35,884 bases of DNA from Lachnospiraceae bacterium (GCA_017441585.1 JAFRWW010000063.1:1-35884); one strand, 5' to 3'. Positions 1-8,144 are shown, counted from the first letter of the stretch. Made by a program: numbers and translations. Notes: a model not told the origin generated them from the sequence alone.

Positions 1-184
1 GGCTCTGTACCCAGGGCTCGGGGTTCACGGCTATGAGACAGTTTCCGGACAGGTCGCCAAAGTCTACCGTCCGTCCCACGTATTCGTCTTTCTTCTCATC
101 TGCCATAACAGGCATGGCAAAAGAAGATATCAAAAGTATGAAACACATTAAAAGACTGATTTTTTTCTTCGTTTTATTGAACAT
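1..184 (-). CDS. Secreted protein, N-terminal fragment (partial at window edge)
   Basis: Only the first 61 codons are inside the window; the gene runs off the left edge. The start ATG at 182-184 is preceded by GGAAAGG about eight bases upstream. The peptide begins MFNKTKKKISLLMCFILLIS, a basic N-terminus followed by a hydrophobic core, and the signal peptide probably ends near PVMA-DEKK. The visible mature part (around VGRTVDFGDLSGN) does not identify a family. Expected to be exported; it could be an enzyme or a surface protein. The function is unknown from what is visible. Confidence 0.6.
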   Translation of the reverse strand, partial: MFNKTKKKISLLMCFILLISSFAMPVMADEKKDEYVGRTVDFGDLSGNCLIAVNPEPWVQS

Positions 185-203
185 ATTCTGATTCCTTTCC
201 ATA

Positions 204-299
204 CTGCTCCCGATTTTATATCGGGGAAACCGGTCCTTCATCCTAAGGGATACCACGAAGTGGTGGATGCCTTAGGATATTTCTTTGAGGGACTTCAAA
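204..299. repeat. Dispersed GC-hairpin element, copy 1 (long form with nested hairpin)
   Basis: This copy reads CTCCCGAT-TTTAT-ATCGGGGA, then CCGGTCC, an inserted hairpin (ATCCTAAGG ... CCTTAGGAT, with an inner ACCAC-GAA-GTGGT stem, 239-278), then CTTTGAGGGACTTCAAA (283-299). The same left hairpin and the same 17-base right end occur at 10757-10810, where the inserted hairpin is absent. It lies between the secreted protein start and the aminopeptidase stop. It could be a REP-like or MITE-like element. Confidence 0.6.
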
Positions 300-332
300 T
301 AAAAAACCACAAAAATTATACTCCGCCGTCGC

Positions 333-2006
333 CTACAATGTCAATTTACCCAGTTTTTCGGACACAAGATTCTGATAATCATCTATCATCCCCATCTCCT
401 CTTCACTAAGCAGCGTCCTGTCAAGGGGAGTAAGGTCGATAGGCACCAGCGTCAGCGGCTCAAATTTAAGGAAACCCTCATGCTCATCCTTCACCACCAA
501 AAGTGTATTCTCGATCCTTATTCCATAGCCCCTGTTCTCACCTTCCATGGGGCCTTCCTTATAATATCCCGGTTCGCAGGTCACCAGCATGCCGGGTTTT
601 AACACAGCCGCCTCTCCCCTCGTCCTGAAACTGATGGACTGGGGCCCCTCATGTACGCAAAGTCCGGCCCCCACTCCGTGGCCTGTGCCATGACCATAGT
701 CAAAACCTGCCTCCCAGAGCCTGAGCCTTGCCAGTATATCCAGATTCAGTCCCGTGCATCCCTCGCGCCACACGGCATTCATGAGCCTGGCCCAGCCTGC
801 CGCTACCAAAGTATAGGCGCGCCTCTCCTCCTGTGTCAGCTCACCGCAGGCCACAGTCCTGGTGACGTCGGTGGTGACTCCCGGATAGAAGCCTCCGCTG
901 TCACACAGGTAAAACCCTCTTTTTTCTATCTTCACATCACCCTCTCCGGCAGATGAATAGTGGGGAAGCGCAGCATTTGCCCCGTAGGCCGATATAGTCT
1001 CAAAGGACTCGCCCAAAAATCCTTCTATCTTTTTTCTTTCTTCATGAAGCAGGGCCGCCAGCTTTTTTTCCGAAAGAGCATCCGGATCTCCGTCTTTTAA
1101 TTTTTCATCTAACCTGTTCAAAAATCTTGTGACAGCCAGTGAATCCAGCAGAAAATACTTTCTGATCTGCTCTATCTGGGCTTCGCTTTTACAGGCTTTC
1201 ATAGGACTTATCAGATCCTTTGCATCCCCAAAATCCGGCACGAATTCATCATAGTTTTCTATTTTAACCCCGTTAACAGCCATATGCTCCCGTATGGTAT
1301 CATCCACAGCCTCATCATACAGGTAGATGGCTGCCTCATCCTTTGTGATACGCCCGTGAGCAAAAGCCAGGGTATTATAGGGTATATCCCTTCCCCTTAA
1401 GTTAAACAGCCACATCAGATTATCAAGCCTGGATTCCCGGTATATGTCGATCTTTTCCCCGGCCATCACATCCCTCAGGGATTTAAGCTTATCCTTTACA
1501 CTGCCTCCAAAAATGTCATCCTCCATTATAGAAACGGGATGCGCCAGGACAGCCGGCCTGTCCGGCCATATCATATCAGCAAATCCTCTGTCATTGTAAA
1601 GCTCTATTCCATAAGACTCACTGAGTTTTTTAAGCTTCTTCCTCATGTTACGGTCCAGACATGCCATATCCGTCAGCAGCTTATCTCCCGCCTTTAACAC
1701 TCCGGAAATATATTCGCAAACCTCCGGCACATCCTTTTCACCGCTCTTCATTAGCCTGACAGGGCCATCAGACAGCTCCCTCGCCCCCTGTATAAAGAAT
1801 CTGCTGTCCGTCCAGAGCAGCGCCTCATCCGCCGTGACCAAAAGAGTGGCATTTTCTCCCGTAAATCCGGTCAGATACTCCGTCACCTTGTAATGGTCAC
1901 TTATGTATTCGGACTCATGGGGATCGCAGGCTGCGCAAAGGTAAGCCGCAGCTTCCGCTTTTTTAAGTTCGTCTCTTACTCTGCTAAGTTTTTCTTCAGT
2001 ATTCAT
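333..2006 (-). CDS. Xaa-Pro aminopeptidase (M24B, three-domain type)
   Basis: Cytoplasmic metallopeptidase that removes an N-terminal residue preceding proline. The 557-residue length and the order of two creatinase-like N domains, the M24 pita-bread domain (from about residue 300) and a short C-terminal domain match the long XPNPEP1-type aminopeptidase P. Probable metal ligands, by comparison with that family, are D369 and D380 (CDSGG...TTDVTR), H443 in HGTGHGVGAG, E478 in CEPGYY and E499 in RIENT; H439 is the likely catalytic His. I chose the ATG at 2004-2006 (MNTEEKLSRVRDEL) because family members start at this helix; the reading frame extends to a GTG at 2063. The ribosome site is weak (GCGGG). 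No obvious operon partner; roles in peptide catabolism are likely. Confidence 0.93.
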   Translation of the reverse strand: MNTEEKLSRVRDELKKAEAAAYLCAACDPHESEYISDHYKVTEYLTGFTGENATLLVTADEALLWTDSRFFIQGARELSDGPVRLMKSGEKDVPEVCEYISGVLKAGDKLLTDMACLDRNMRKKLKKLSESYGIELYNDRGFADMIWPDRPAVLAHPVSIMEDDIFGGSVKDKLKSLRDVMAGEKIDIYRESRLDNLMWLFNLRGRDIPYNTLAFAHGRITKDEAAIYLYDEAVDDTIREHMAVNGVKIENYDEFVPDFGDAKDLISPMKACKSEAQIEQIRKYFLLDSLAVTRFLNRLDEKLKDGDPDALSEKKLAALLHEERKKIEGFLGESFETISAYGANAALPHYSSAGEGDVKIEKRGFYLCDSGGFYPGVTTDVTRTVACGELTQEERRAYTLVAAGWARLMNAVWREGCTGLNLDILARLRLWEAGFDYGHGTGHGVGAGLCVHEGPQSISFRTRGEAAVLKPGMLVTCEPGYYKEGPMEGENRGYGIRIENTLLVVKDEHEGFLKFEPLTLVPIDLTPLDRTLLSEEEMGMIDDYQNLVSEKLGKLTL

Positions 2007-2081
2007 ATCTTTACCCGCCGTGCCAACACCGGAAGGATAAATCTTTCTCAATCCGGTATGCACTTACATATATTCACTCTA

Positions 2082-2177
2082 TCAGGATTCTTTCTGTTGC
2101 TTCGCAACCCCTCGCCGGGGCGGCATCACATCATTTCATGATGTGATCAGCGTCGTCACTTCGTTCCTCAGAATGAC
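2082..2177. repeat. Dispersed GTCATTCTGA-type repeat, copy A with nested palindrome
   Basis: Read on the minus strand the element starts GTCATTCTGAGGAACGAAGTG and ends AGAAAGAATCCTGAT. Between these ends is a perfect hairpin ATCACATCAT-GAA-ATGATGTGAT (2125-2147) and a small TTGCGAAGCAA stem. Related ends occur at 20664-20697 and 26781-26819. This is a widespread style of bacterial intergenic repeat; function unknown. Confidence 0.6.
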
Positions 2178-2201
2178 AAAAAGCCAAACCCGGAAGAATG
2201 A

Positions 2202-2233
2202 CAAAAGCCACACACCCCGAAAGATGTATGGCT
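2202..2233 (-). terminator. Probable terminator of tRNA-Leu
   Basis: On the minus strand AGCCATACA pairs with TGTGTGGCT (nine pairs including one G-U) around a ten-base loop, followed by TTTTG. It starts about eight bases past the tRNA 3' end, the expected place for a tRNA terminator. The U tract is short, so confidence is moderate. Confidence 0.5.
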
Positions 2234-2241
2234 GATTTAAG

Positions 2242-2325
2242 TGCCGGCCATGGGACTTGAACCCATACGATGTTGCCATCAACAGATTTTGAGTCTGCCT
2301 CGTCTGCCAATTCCGACAGGCCGGC
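2242..2325 (-). tRNA. tRNA-Leu (anticodon CAA)
   Basis: An 84-base cloverleaf on the minus strand: acceptor stem GCCGGCC/GGCCGGC, anticodon arm GCAGA-CTCAAAA-TCTGT giving anticodon CAA, a long variable arm as in class II tRNAs, and a T arm with GGTTCAAGTCC. The discriminator is A. CCA is not encoded. It is preceded by its own promoter at 2366-2394. Confidence 0.95.
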
Positions 2326-2365
2326 TTTTGCGGGAAATCCCAAAGGATATCCCGCACAAATAAAT

Positions 2366-2394
2366 ATTATATTCGATTCGCGGCAATATTTCAA
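2366..2394 (-). promoter_or_regulatory. Sigma-A promoter of tRNA-Leu
   Basis: On the minus strand TTGAAA (2389-2394), 17 bases, TATAAT (2366-2371). It sits 41 bases upstream of the mature tRNA 5' end. The leader contains a strong hairpin (GCGGGA ... TCCCGC, with inner ATCC/GGAT) that could guide 5' processing. Upstream, 2396-2440 holds two imperfect tandem copies of an AT-rich unit ending in GATC. Confidence 0.8.
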
Positions 2395-2395
2395 C

Positions 2396-2440
2396 AAAAA
2401 CTTATATTTGTCGATCAAAAATACTTATTATTGCCGATCA
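2396..2440. repeat. Two imperfect tandem copies, about 22 bases each
   Basis: Two neighbouring units, each beginning with an A-run and ending GTCGATC or GCCGATC with CTTAT in the middle, lie between the permease stop codon and the tRNA-Leu -35 box. Their AT-rich character and position suggest a duplicated upstream promoter element, but this is inference. Confidence 0.4.
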
Positions 2441-2444
2441 AATC

Positions 2445-3875
2445 TTACACTATGACAAAGAATTTTACCAGAAACAGCAGTGAGATAACGTAGGTCAGTA
2501 CCGATACTTCCTTTGCCTTGCCGGAGAACACCTTTATACAGGTATACATGATCATGGCCAAACCGATACCGTGACCTATGGAACCGGACACAGGCATAGC
2601 CAGCAGCATGATGAACACAGGCACGATCTCATCTATATTGCCAAAATCAAGCTTACCCAGTCCCTGAAGCATCAGGGCGCCCACATATATAAGTGCCGCG
2701 CTGGTTGCTGCAGCAGGTATGATGGCTGCTATGGGGGCGATAAAGATACATGCCAGGAACATAATTCCTGCCACAATGGCGGTAAGACCGGTACGTCCTC
2801 CTGCTTCCACGCCTGATGCGGACTCTACGAAGGTAGTTACCGTGGAAGTACCTGTACATGCTCCGGTGACGGTACCGATTGCATCTGAAAGAAGTGCTTC
2901 CTTCATATTGGGCATGTTTCCTTCCTTATCCACCATGCCTGCCCTGGAGGCGGTACCTACCAGTGTGCCTATGGTGTCAAACATATCTATTATACAGAAT
3001 GATATGATGATGGTGATGGCAGTGAAGAAGCCCATGTTAAAGAAGCCCTTGAAATCAAACTTAAAAAGAGTGACGGAGGCCATGTCCGCAAAAGGAGGCA
3101 CAAAGGAAGCGCTCTTAAGGGATTCAAAGGGATTATGTCCCAAAACAGCCGCGTCGCAGATCCAGTAAAGAACGGATGCCATCAGCATGCCCAGAAGCAC
3201 TGCAGCTCTCACTCCCTTTTTAGACAGGATGATTATAGCGATAAGGCCCACCAGCATGGTAACCACGGTGATGACCATCTGCATATACTCGCCGCCCATA
3301 TTGTCGCGCAAAAGCTTGGGAGTCATACTGCCAAAGAAATCCCTCATCACATAGAAAGGTGCCGAATAACCGTTACCTTCGGCATATATACCCACATTTG
3401 ATCCAAAGCCGATATTCATGAGCATAAGACCAATGGCAGGTCCTATACCGAGCCTTATACCGAGGGGTATGGAATCCACGATCTTATCACGCACGTTAAA
3501 CATCGACAGGACCATGAAAATAACGCCCTCTATGAGGATTATGCATAGTCCGGCCTGGAAAGCATTGGTATATTCCACATTGTTGATCACTGCGATATTT
3601 GCAACTACTACTGCAAAGAATGAATTAAGTCCCATACCCGGCGCCATTACGAAGGGCTTGTTGGCCAGAAAAGCCATACAGGCTGTTCCTATGGCCGATG
3701 CCAGACAGGTAGCCAGGAACACGCCGTTCCACAGGGGAGACCCCACATCAAAATTTGTCAGCAGATTGGGGTTCAGGGCTATGATATAGGCCATGGTCAT
3801 AAAAGTGGTCAGACCTGCCAGAACCTCCGTGCGCACCGTAGTGCCGTTCTCCTTGAGTTTAAAATATTTTTCCAT
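2445..3875 (-). CDS. NCS2-family purine permease (adenine/guanine/hypoxanthine type)
   Basis: Inner-membrane nucleobase:cation symporter, 476 residues, with about a dozen or more hydrophobic segments. The N-terminus (MEKYFKLKENGTTVRTEVLA, then GLTTFMTMAYII and NP) is characteristic of the AzgA/PbuG group of NCS2 permeases, as are the GMGLNSFFAV and DMFDTIGTLVGTA motifs. The start at 3873-3875 is fixed by AAAAAGGAGG seven bases upstream; an in-frame extension to 3905 has no ribosome site. No purine riboswitch core could be recognised in the 3876-4005 leader. It stands alone between two tRNA genes. The exact base transported cannot be told from sequence. Confidence 0.92.
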   Translation of the reverse strand: MEKYFKLKENGTTVRTEVLAGLTTFMTMAYIIALNPNLLTNFDVGSPLWNGVFLATCLASAIGTACMAFLANKPFVMAPGMGLNSFFAVVVANIAVINNVEYTNAFQAGLCIILIEGVIFMVLSMFNVRDKIVDSIPLGIRLGIGPAIGLMLMNIGFGSNVGIYAEGNGYSAPFYVMRDFFGSMTPKLLRDNMGGEYMQMVITVVTMLVGLIAIIILSKKGVRAAVLLGMLMASVLYWICDAAVLGHNPFESLKSASFVPPFADMASVTLFKFDFKGFFNMGFFTAITIIISFCIIDMFDTIGTLVGTASRAGMVDKEGNMPNMKEALLSDAIGTVTGACTGTSTVTTFVESASGVEAGGRTGLTAIVAGIMFLACIFIAPIAAIIPAAATSAALIYVGALMLQGLGKLDFGNIDEIVPVFIMLLAMPVSGSIGHGIGLAMIMYTCIKVFSGKAKEVSVLTYVISLLFLVKFFVIV

Positions 3876-4005
3876 TTCAACCTCCTTTTTTATCTTAAAG
3901 ATCACTTCGCCTTGATCTTCATGTTAAACTTTTTTCATTTTCCCTCTTTATCCTTACCGTACTTAAAGTCGGGTACCGTCCCTTTATAATATGCAAAAAC
4001 AAAAA

Positions 4006-4044
4006 CCGCCATCCGGACAAATAAAATATCCGATATGACGGTCC
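4006..4044 (-). terminator. Terminator following tRNA-Gly
   Basis: On the minus strand ACCGTCAT...CGGA folds back on TCCGGATGGCGGT and is followed by TTTTTGTTTTTG. It lies about 40 bases beyond the tRNA-Gly 3' end and upstream of the permease leader. It could also attenuate read-through into the permease. The rest of 3876-4085 holds only the permease leader, with no gene. Confidence 0.7.
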
Positions 4045-4085
4045 TCCTCACGTATCAAATCATTCCATAATATATGAAACTCATA

Positions 4086-4156
4086 AGCGAGATACGGGAA
4101 TCGAACCCGCCTCCTCGGCTTGGGAAGCCGATGTACTACCGATGTACTAATCCCGC
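4086..4156 (-). tRNA. tRNA-Gly (anticodon CCC)
   Basis: A 71-base cloverleaf on the minus strand: acceptor GCGGGAT/ATCTCGC with one G-U pair, anticodon arm TCGGC-TTCCCAA-GCCGA giving CCC, and T arm GCGGGTTCGATTCCCGT. Discriminator U, no encoded CCA. It has its own promoter at 4194-4222 and terminator at 4006-4044. Confidence 0.93.
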
Positions 4157-4193
4157 CGGTATACGATGATCTCTCACCAAAACAACCTCTGCA

Positions 4194-4222
4194 ATTATAC
4201 TATCATTTATTACATTTTGCAA
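4194..4222 (-). promoter_or_regulatory. Sigma-A promoter of tRNA-Gly
   Basis: On the minus strand TTGCAA (4217-4222), 17 bases, TATAAT (4194-4199), located 38 bases upstream of the tRNA 5' end and just past the stop codon of the FliB-like gene. Confidence 0.8.
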
Positions 4223-4240
4223 GCATTCATTCCCCTTTTA

Positions 4241-5269
4241 TCACGGGTACAGAAGAGGTCTCAGATGACTGTTTTCCCCGTCGGGGTATTCCGCATCCCT
4301 GGCCTTGTTGAAAACAGTCTTCATAAGATCCAAATTATGCATGGATATTTCATATATCAATCCGAAAATATGCGCACAAAAGATCATGTCATCCAGATCA
4401 AAGCTGTCCTTTTGGGAAAACCTGCCCAGGCAGCAAAGTTCCAGCATGCGGACGCTTCTGAAAACCGACACCAGAGGGCCTTCTATACAGCTATCCTGAA
4501 TGGTATCCAAAAGCTGTCTGTGGGCAAAATACGCAGCTGTCCGCCTCATCCAGCCCTTTGCCTCAGGCACGCTGTCATAAAACTTTATGCGTATTTCATC
4601 AAGCTGCGGCAAAATGCGCTTTATAGCAGTAAACAGATCAGCCGACATCTCATGTCCCTGGAAATACAGCTGGGCTCTCATTATCCTTTCGATCAGCTCT
4701 TTTGAATCGTGTACATTAAACAGGCTGTCATCAAAGGCACCCGCCTGAAGCGCCTCCACCATGCCGTCACGGAAGGCCAGCAGCTTATCCACCTTTTCCT
4801 TAAGCTCGGGGGAAATCTCCTTTGCATTTTCATCTTCCACCCATTCCCTGACAAACTCAAGCCGATCATCTGTGTCTGTATACAGGAGCCTGGCCACTTC
4901 AGAGCAGGCAATCAAAAGACGATCCTGCCTGTAATAACCTGCCATGATCTCCTGCTCCCTGGGATAGATATCACAGATCTCTATCTGCGCCCTTTCCCCT
5001 GCGTGAAGCCGGACTTCACACTGACCGTCACAGTTATAAAAAGGACAAATTCCGTCTTCTCTCAGTGTGATGAACCACTCACCGTTCTCCTCATGCATAT
5101 GGCTCCTTAAATAATCTCCGAATTCACCTTCGTATTCGAGATAATACTTAACGGTTTTCATATCCATGGGCAAACACCATGCATGACAGCATACATCTAT
5201 ACAAGTAGTATTGCCGGTACACTGAAACTTGTCATAGTATGACGGCTTTTCCTTTAATATCTTTGCCAT
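4241..5269 (-). CDS. FliB-like flagellin lysine-N-methylase family protein
   Basis: 342-residue Cys-rich protein. The N-terminus has the family pattern: KPSYYDKFQC, then C17, C23, C27, C28 and C32 (CTGNTTCIDVCCHAWC), followed by CPFYNCDGQC and ICDIYPREQE. These match the YkgJ-like cysteine cluster and IYPR motif of FliB, which methylates flagellin lysines in enterobacteria. The typical CCxGW is here CCHAW. The start at 5267-5269 has AAGGAGG upstream, with a start-stop ATGTAA lying between that site and the ATG. It is the last gene of the unit that begins at 11703, 49 bases after the BMP lipoprotein and separated from it by a hairpin element. No flagellin gene is in the window, so the substrate is inferred only from the family. 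Confidence 0.8.
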   Translation of the reverse strand: MAKILKEKPSYYDKFQCTGNTTCIDVCCHAWCLPMDMKTVKYYLEYEGEFGDYLRSHMHEENGEWFITLREDGICPFYNCDGQCEVRLHAGERAQIEICDIYPREQEIMAGYYRQDRLLIACSEVARLLYTDTDDRLEFVREWVEDENAKEISPELKEKVDKLLAFRDGMVEALQAGAFDDSLFNVHDSKELIERIMRAQLYFQGHEMSADLFTAIKRILPQLDEIRIKFYDSVPEAKGWMRRTAAYFAHRQLLDTIQDSCIEGPLVSVFRSVRMLELCCLGRFSQKDSFDLDDMIFCAHIFGLIYEISMHNLDLMKTVFNKARDAEYPDGENSHLRPLLYP

Positions 5270-5288
5270 TTACATCTATCCTCCTTAC

Positions 5289-5317
5289 CTGCCCCCGATT
5301 TTACATCGGGGGAGCCG
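5289..5317. repeat. Dispersed GC-hairpin element, copy 2 (left part only)
   Basis: CCCCCGAT-TTTAC-ATCGGGGG followed by AGCCG, identical through the hairpin to the copy at 10757-10810. It starts directly after the stop codon of the BMP lipoprotein and sits upstream of the FliB-like ribosome site. As an eight-pair GC hairpin it could weaken or stabilise the mRNA between the two genes; no U tract follows on the minus strand, so it is not a typical terminator. Confidence 0.65.
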
Positions 5318-5318
5318 A

Positions 5319-6425
5319 TTATTTTTTCTCCTCAAGATCTGCCAGGAACTGCTTATAATCTTCTTCGTTTGCCGGAACCTTAATCTCGCCGGATTTGATC
5401 TTGTCCTCCAGGTTGAGAACGGAATCATATATCTCATCCCTGAAATTAGGATGTTTATCCGGTATGCCCACAGCACCCTCGGTCAGACCGAAGCTCATGT
5501 TTCTGCCGCCGATCTCCTCTCCCAGGAAATATGCGGTGGACACCTTTTCCACAGCTACATTGACATTTTTAAGCGCACTGGTAAGTACAAAACGGGGCGC
5601 CAGATATGACTGATCCCTGTCCACGCCTATCACATAGCGTCTTTTTGCCTCAGCAGCCTCGATGACACCGTTTCCTGCACCTCCGGCAGCATGAAATATC
5701 ACATCACAACCGCCATCGTACATTTTCTCAGCCACTTCTTTTCCCTTTTGAGCATCGGTAAAACTGTCAAGGTACTCCACCTCCACCTGCATATCCTTTG
5801 AAAAAAGGGACGCGGCATACATCGCTCCCGCCTTGTATCCATACTCAAACTGATCCAGAAGTTCGCTGCTCACTCCGCCCACAAAACCGATCTTCTGTGT
5901 ACGGGTCGTGACTCCGGCTATATATCCCACCAGAAATGAAGGTTCCTGAGCTCTGAATACCACTCCCGTAACATTGTCCGGCACCTCATCATAGGCATTG
6001 TCCACGATGGCAAAATGCACATCTTCATTTGCTTTTGCAACCTCCAGAAGAGCATCCGCACAGGAATATCCCACGCCCCAGCACAGCTCGCAGCCGTTAT
6101 CGGCCAGAGCCTGCAGATCTTCCTGAAATTCATCTGCCGTCTCAGGCTCCAGATATTCGATATTTGCTCCTGTGGAAAGACTGAGAGCTTCCATTCCTTC
6201 CCAGGCTCCCTGATTAAAAGAGTCATCAAATATTCCGCCTATATCAGGCACAAGACCGGCCATCCTGCCCGCACCGGGACCGTTAAGAGCCACCTGCGCG
6301 TTCTCAATCCCCATTTCCCCGGGCCATACCCTGACCACCTCGATATCATCAGCAGCCTTGTTGCAGCCCGTCAGGATAAAGGTAATGCCTGTGATCAATA
6401 ATAATTTTTTCGTAAACTCTTTCAT
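5319..6425 (-). CDS. BMP/PnrA-family substrate-binding lipoprotein
   Basis: 368 residues with a lipoprotein signal: MKEFTKKLLLITGITFILTG and the lipobox Cys at 21. The body has the two-lobed BMP (basic membrane protein, PnrA/Med) pattern: GGIFDDSFNQGAWEG near residue 65, GVGYSCADALLE, FAIVDNAYDE, FRAQEPSFLVGYIAG, KIGFVGGVSSELLDQFEYGYKAGA and YVIGVDRDQSYLAP. Known relatives bind nucleosides or related small molecules, usually for an ABC importer. No ABC permease or ATPase lies nearby. Its ATG follows the phosphatase stop codon directly (TAA-ATG), so the two are translationally coupled, suggesting a receptor role for the phosphatase. The ligand is unknown. Confidence 0.88.
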   Translation of the reverse strand: MKEFTKKLLLITGITFILTGCNKAADDIEVVRVWPGEMGIENAQVALNGPGAGRMAGLVPDIGGIFDDSFNQGAWEGMEALSLSTGANIEYLEPETADEFQEDLQALADNGCELCWGVGYSCADALLEVAKANEDVHFAIVDNAYDEVPDNVTGVVFRAQEPSFLVGYIAGVTTRTQKIGFVGGVSSELLDQFEYGYKAGAMYAASLFSKDMQVEVEYLDSFTDAQKGKEVAEKMYDGGCDVIFHAAGGAGNGVIEAAEAKRRYVIGVDRDQSYLAPRFVLTSALKNVNVAVEKVSTAYFLGEEIGGRNMSFGLTEGAVGIPDKHPNFRDEIYDSVLNLEDKIKSGEIKVPANEEDYKQFLADLEEKK

Positions 6426-8057
6426 TTATCCCAAATACCTTATGGCTAACATGGTAATGTCGTCAAACTGGGGAGCATCTCCCACAAACTCATCGATCTT
6501 GACTCTCACGCCCTTTAACAGATTCTGTGTATCTTCCTTTTCAAATTCGGAGAGAGCTTTCAGCATACGGTCTTCTCCAAAGAGTGTCTGGGAACTGTCC
6601 GTTGCCTCCGTCACGCCGTCGGTGTAAAGGAAAAGAGTCTCGCCGGGCTTTAGACTGGTTTCGTTATCCCTGAAACGAAGCCCTTCCATGGTAGCCAGCG
6701 GCGGCCCGTGCTTATCCTTTTCCAGTACATATCCCTGATCCAGCCTGTAGAATGCGGGATACTCATGACCTGCACTTGCAAAGACAATGTCTCCCGTGGA
6801 TATGGTCAGCACTCCGAACCATACAGTGACAAAAAGCTCAGCTTCATTGCCCTCACAGAGCATATTATTCACATCCGCAAGCACATCCTTGGGAGAAGTA
6901 AAGTCTCCGGTGAGGGATCTGTTCTTGATAAGAGTTTTGGCGATCACCATAAAAAGTGCCGCGGGAACGCCCTTACCGGACACATCCGCCATTACCAGTC
7001 CGAGATGGTCATCGTCTATCATAAAGAAATCATAGAAGTCTCCACCCACTTCCTTTGCGGGATCCATGGTGGCGTAGAGTTCGAATTCATGCTTGTCAGG
7101 GAAGGGAGGGAATATCCTGGGCAGCATATCGGCCTGTATCTGAGTAGCAACATTAAGCTCGGCGCTTATCCTTTCCTTTTCCGCGGTGACAGCAGTGATA
7201 TCCTTGATGTACTGTTCTATCCTGACAGTCATCTCCTTAAAGGAAAGGGAAAGTGAACTTATCTCATCATCCCCTCCGAATTTGGACATCTTTTTGACCA
7301 GCGAATCTATCTTGCTGTCGATCTTTTCGCCCTGCTTATAGGAGTCCACGATATTGGTAAGTTTGTTCAGAGGTCTGGCTATCAACCCCCTGATGACTAT
7401 GATCATCAGCAGTACCACGAAAAAGATACATACCACCTGCACCGCAACTATCTTAAGGATAGTCGCATTTATGGCAGGTCCTATGTTTTCGGCTATGTAG
7501 TCGGCTTCCACCATAGCCACCATCTCTCCCTTTGAATTAAACACAGGAGCCCAGGCCATGATGGGTATACCATAGCCCGCATCATCACCGACTATCACCT
7601 GATCGGAAGCCTTCTGTGCTCTGATATCGGGCACCAGATATTCATAATCGCTTTCCCCATAATTATAGCTGTCACCGGGGGAAGCCATCTGGTCCGGATC
7701 ATCGCCTTCCTTTTGTCCCTCCACCAGATATGTCATGCTGGTTTCTCCCGGCTTATAGATATACAGATACTGCACGCCGGTGAAATCGCTCTTTATATGG
7801 TCAAGATTATCCTTCACTTCATAATAAGTCTCGTCCTTCACATAATCCTGTGAAAAGCGCTCCAGCCAGTCGCCATCCACCTGATTGGCCAGCATACGCA
7901 CCAGATCCTGCGCCTTGACTGTATACTGGGTGTAGTAGATGTTGATTATGGAGAAATAACTGATCACCGCTATCGCCACAGTCATCAACATCATCAAAAG
8001 CAGTAAAGCAGTGGTCATTTTTCGGTCGATTCCGCACTTTATCAATCTTCGCTTCAT
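6426..8057 (-). CDS. Membrane sensor phosphatase: Cache-like domain, HAMP, SpoIIE/PP2C
   Basis: 543 residues. A first membrane helix (about 15-38), an extracytoplasmic domain (40-200) shaped like a single Cache sensor, a second helix (200-224), HAMP (225-285), a short coiled coil and a SpoIIE/RsbU-type PP2C phosphatase (about 300-543). Metal-binding motifs are visible: D340 in KEVGGDFYDFF, D358 in MADVSGKGVPAALF, LYTDGVTEA, and the terminal FDDITMLAIRY with D533. Family members dephosphorylate STAS anti-anti-sigma proteins in partner-switching pathways; no STAS or anti-sigma gene is adjacent. AGGAGAAAGG precedes the ATG at 8055-8057. It overlaps functionally with the downstream BMP gene, which starts at the base after its stop. 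Two perfect palindromes lie just upstream. Confidence 0.92.
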   Translation of the reverse strand: MKRRLIKCGIDRKMTTALLLLMMLMTVAIAVISYFSIINIYYTQYTVKAQDLVRMLANQVDGDWLERFSQDYVKDETYYEVKDNLDHIKSDFTGVQYLYIYKPGETSMTYLVEGQKEGDDPDQMASPGDSYNYGESDYEYLVPDIRAQKASDQVIVGDDAGYGIPIMAWAPVFNSKGEMVAMVEADYIAENIGPAINATILKIVAVQVVCIFFVVLLMIIVIRGLIARPLNKLTNIVDSYKQGEKIDSKIDSLVKKMSKFGGDDEISSLSLSFKEMTVRIEQYIKDITAVTAEKERISAELNVATQIQADMLPRIFPPFPDKHEFELYATMDPAKEVGGDFYDFFMIDDDHLGLVMADVSGKGVPAALFMVIAKTLIKNRSLTGDFTSPKDVLADVNNMLCEGNEAELFVTVWFGVLTISTGDIVFASAGHEYPAFYRLDQGYVLEKDKHGPPLATMEGLRFRDNETSLKPGETLFLYTDGVTEATDSSQTLFGEDRMLKALSEFEKEDTQNLLKGVRVKIDEFVGDAPQFDDITMLAIRYLG

Positions 8058-8076
8058 ACTGTTTTCCTTTCTCCTC

Positions 8077-8094
8077 TATAAACCATGGTTTATA
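8077..8094. promoter_or_regulatory. 18-base perfect palindrome upstream of the phosphatase gene
   Basis: TATAAACCATGGTTTATA is its own reverse complement. It lies directly upstream of the phosphatase ribosome binding site, inside the 87-base gap after the acetyltransferase gene. It could be an operator or an RNA hairpin next to the ribosome site. Confidence 0.45.
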
Positions 8095-8118
8095 TCTGAC
8101 ATGATCCGGTCGGATGCC

Positions 8119-8136
8119 ATTACCGCAAGCGGTAAT
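8119..8136. promoter_or_regulatory. Inverted repeat ATTACCGC-AA-GCGGTAAT
   Basis: An eight-pair inverted repeat with a two-base centre, in the gap between the acetyltransferase stop and the phosphatase start, 24 bases upstream of the palindrome at 8077-8094. It has the size of a dimeric repressor site; the binding protein is unknown. Confidence 0.45.
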
Positions 8137-8144
8137 TGGCTCCT

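Noticed and set aside
2131..2418. A 95-codon reading frame on the minus strand across the tRNA-Leu
   Set aside because: It spans the tRNA and a dispersed repeat, has no ribosome site, and its peptide shows no family pattern.
3876..4085. Purine riboswitch in front of the NCS2 permease
   Set aside because: Such permeases often have one, but I could not find the conserved core (for example the paired loops around a TATAGG-like and GTTTCTAC-like block). The hairpin at 4006-4044 fits better as a terminator of tRNA-Gly.
5289..5317. Rho-independent terminator between BMP and FliB-like genes
   Set aside because: The hairpin is strong but no U tract follows on the minus strand, and the same hairpin occurs inside a coding region at 10757-10810, so it does not end transcription there.
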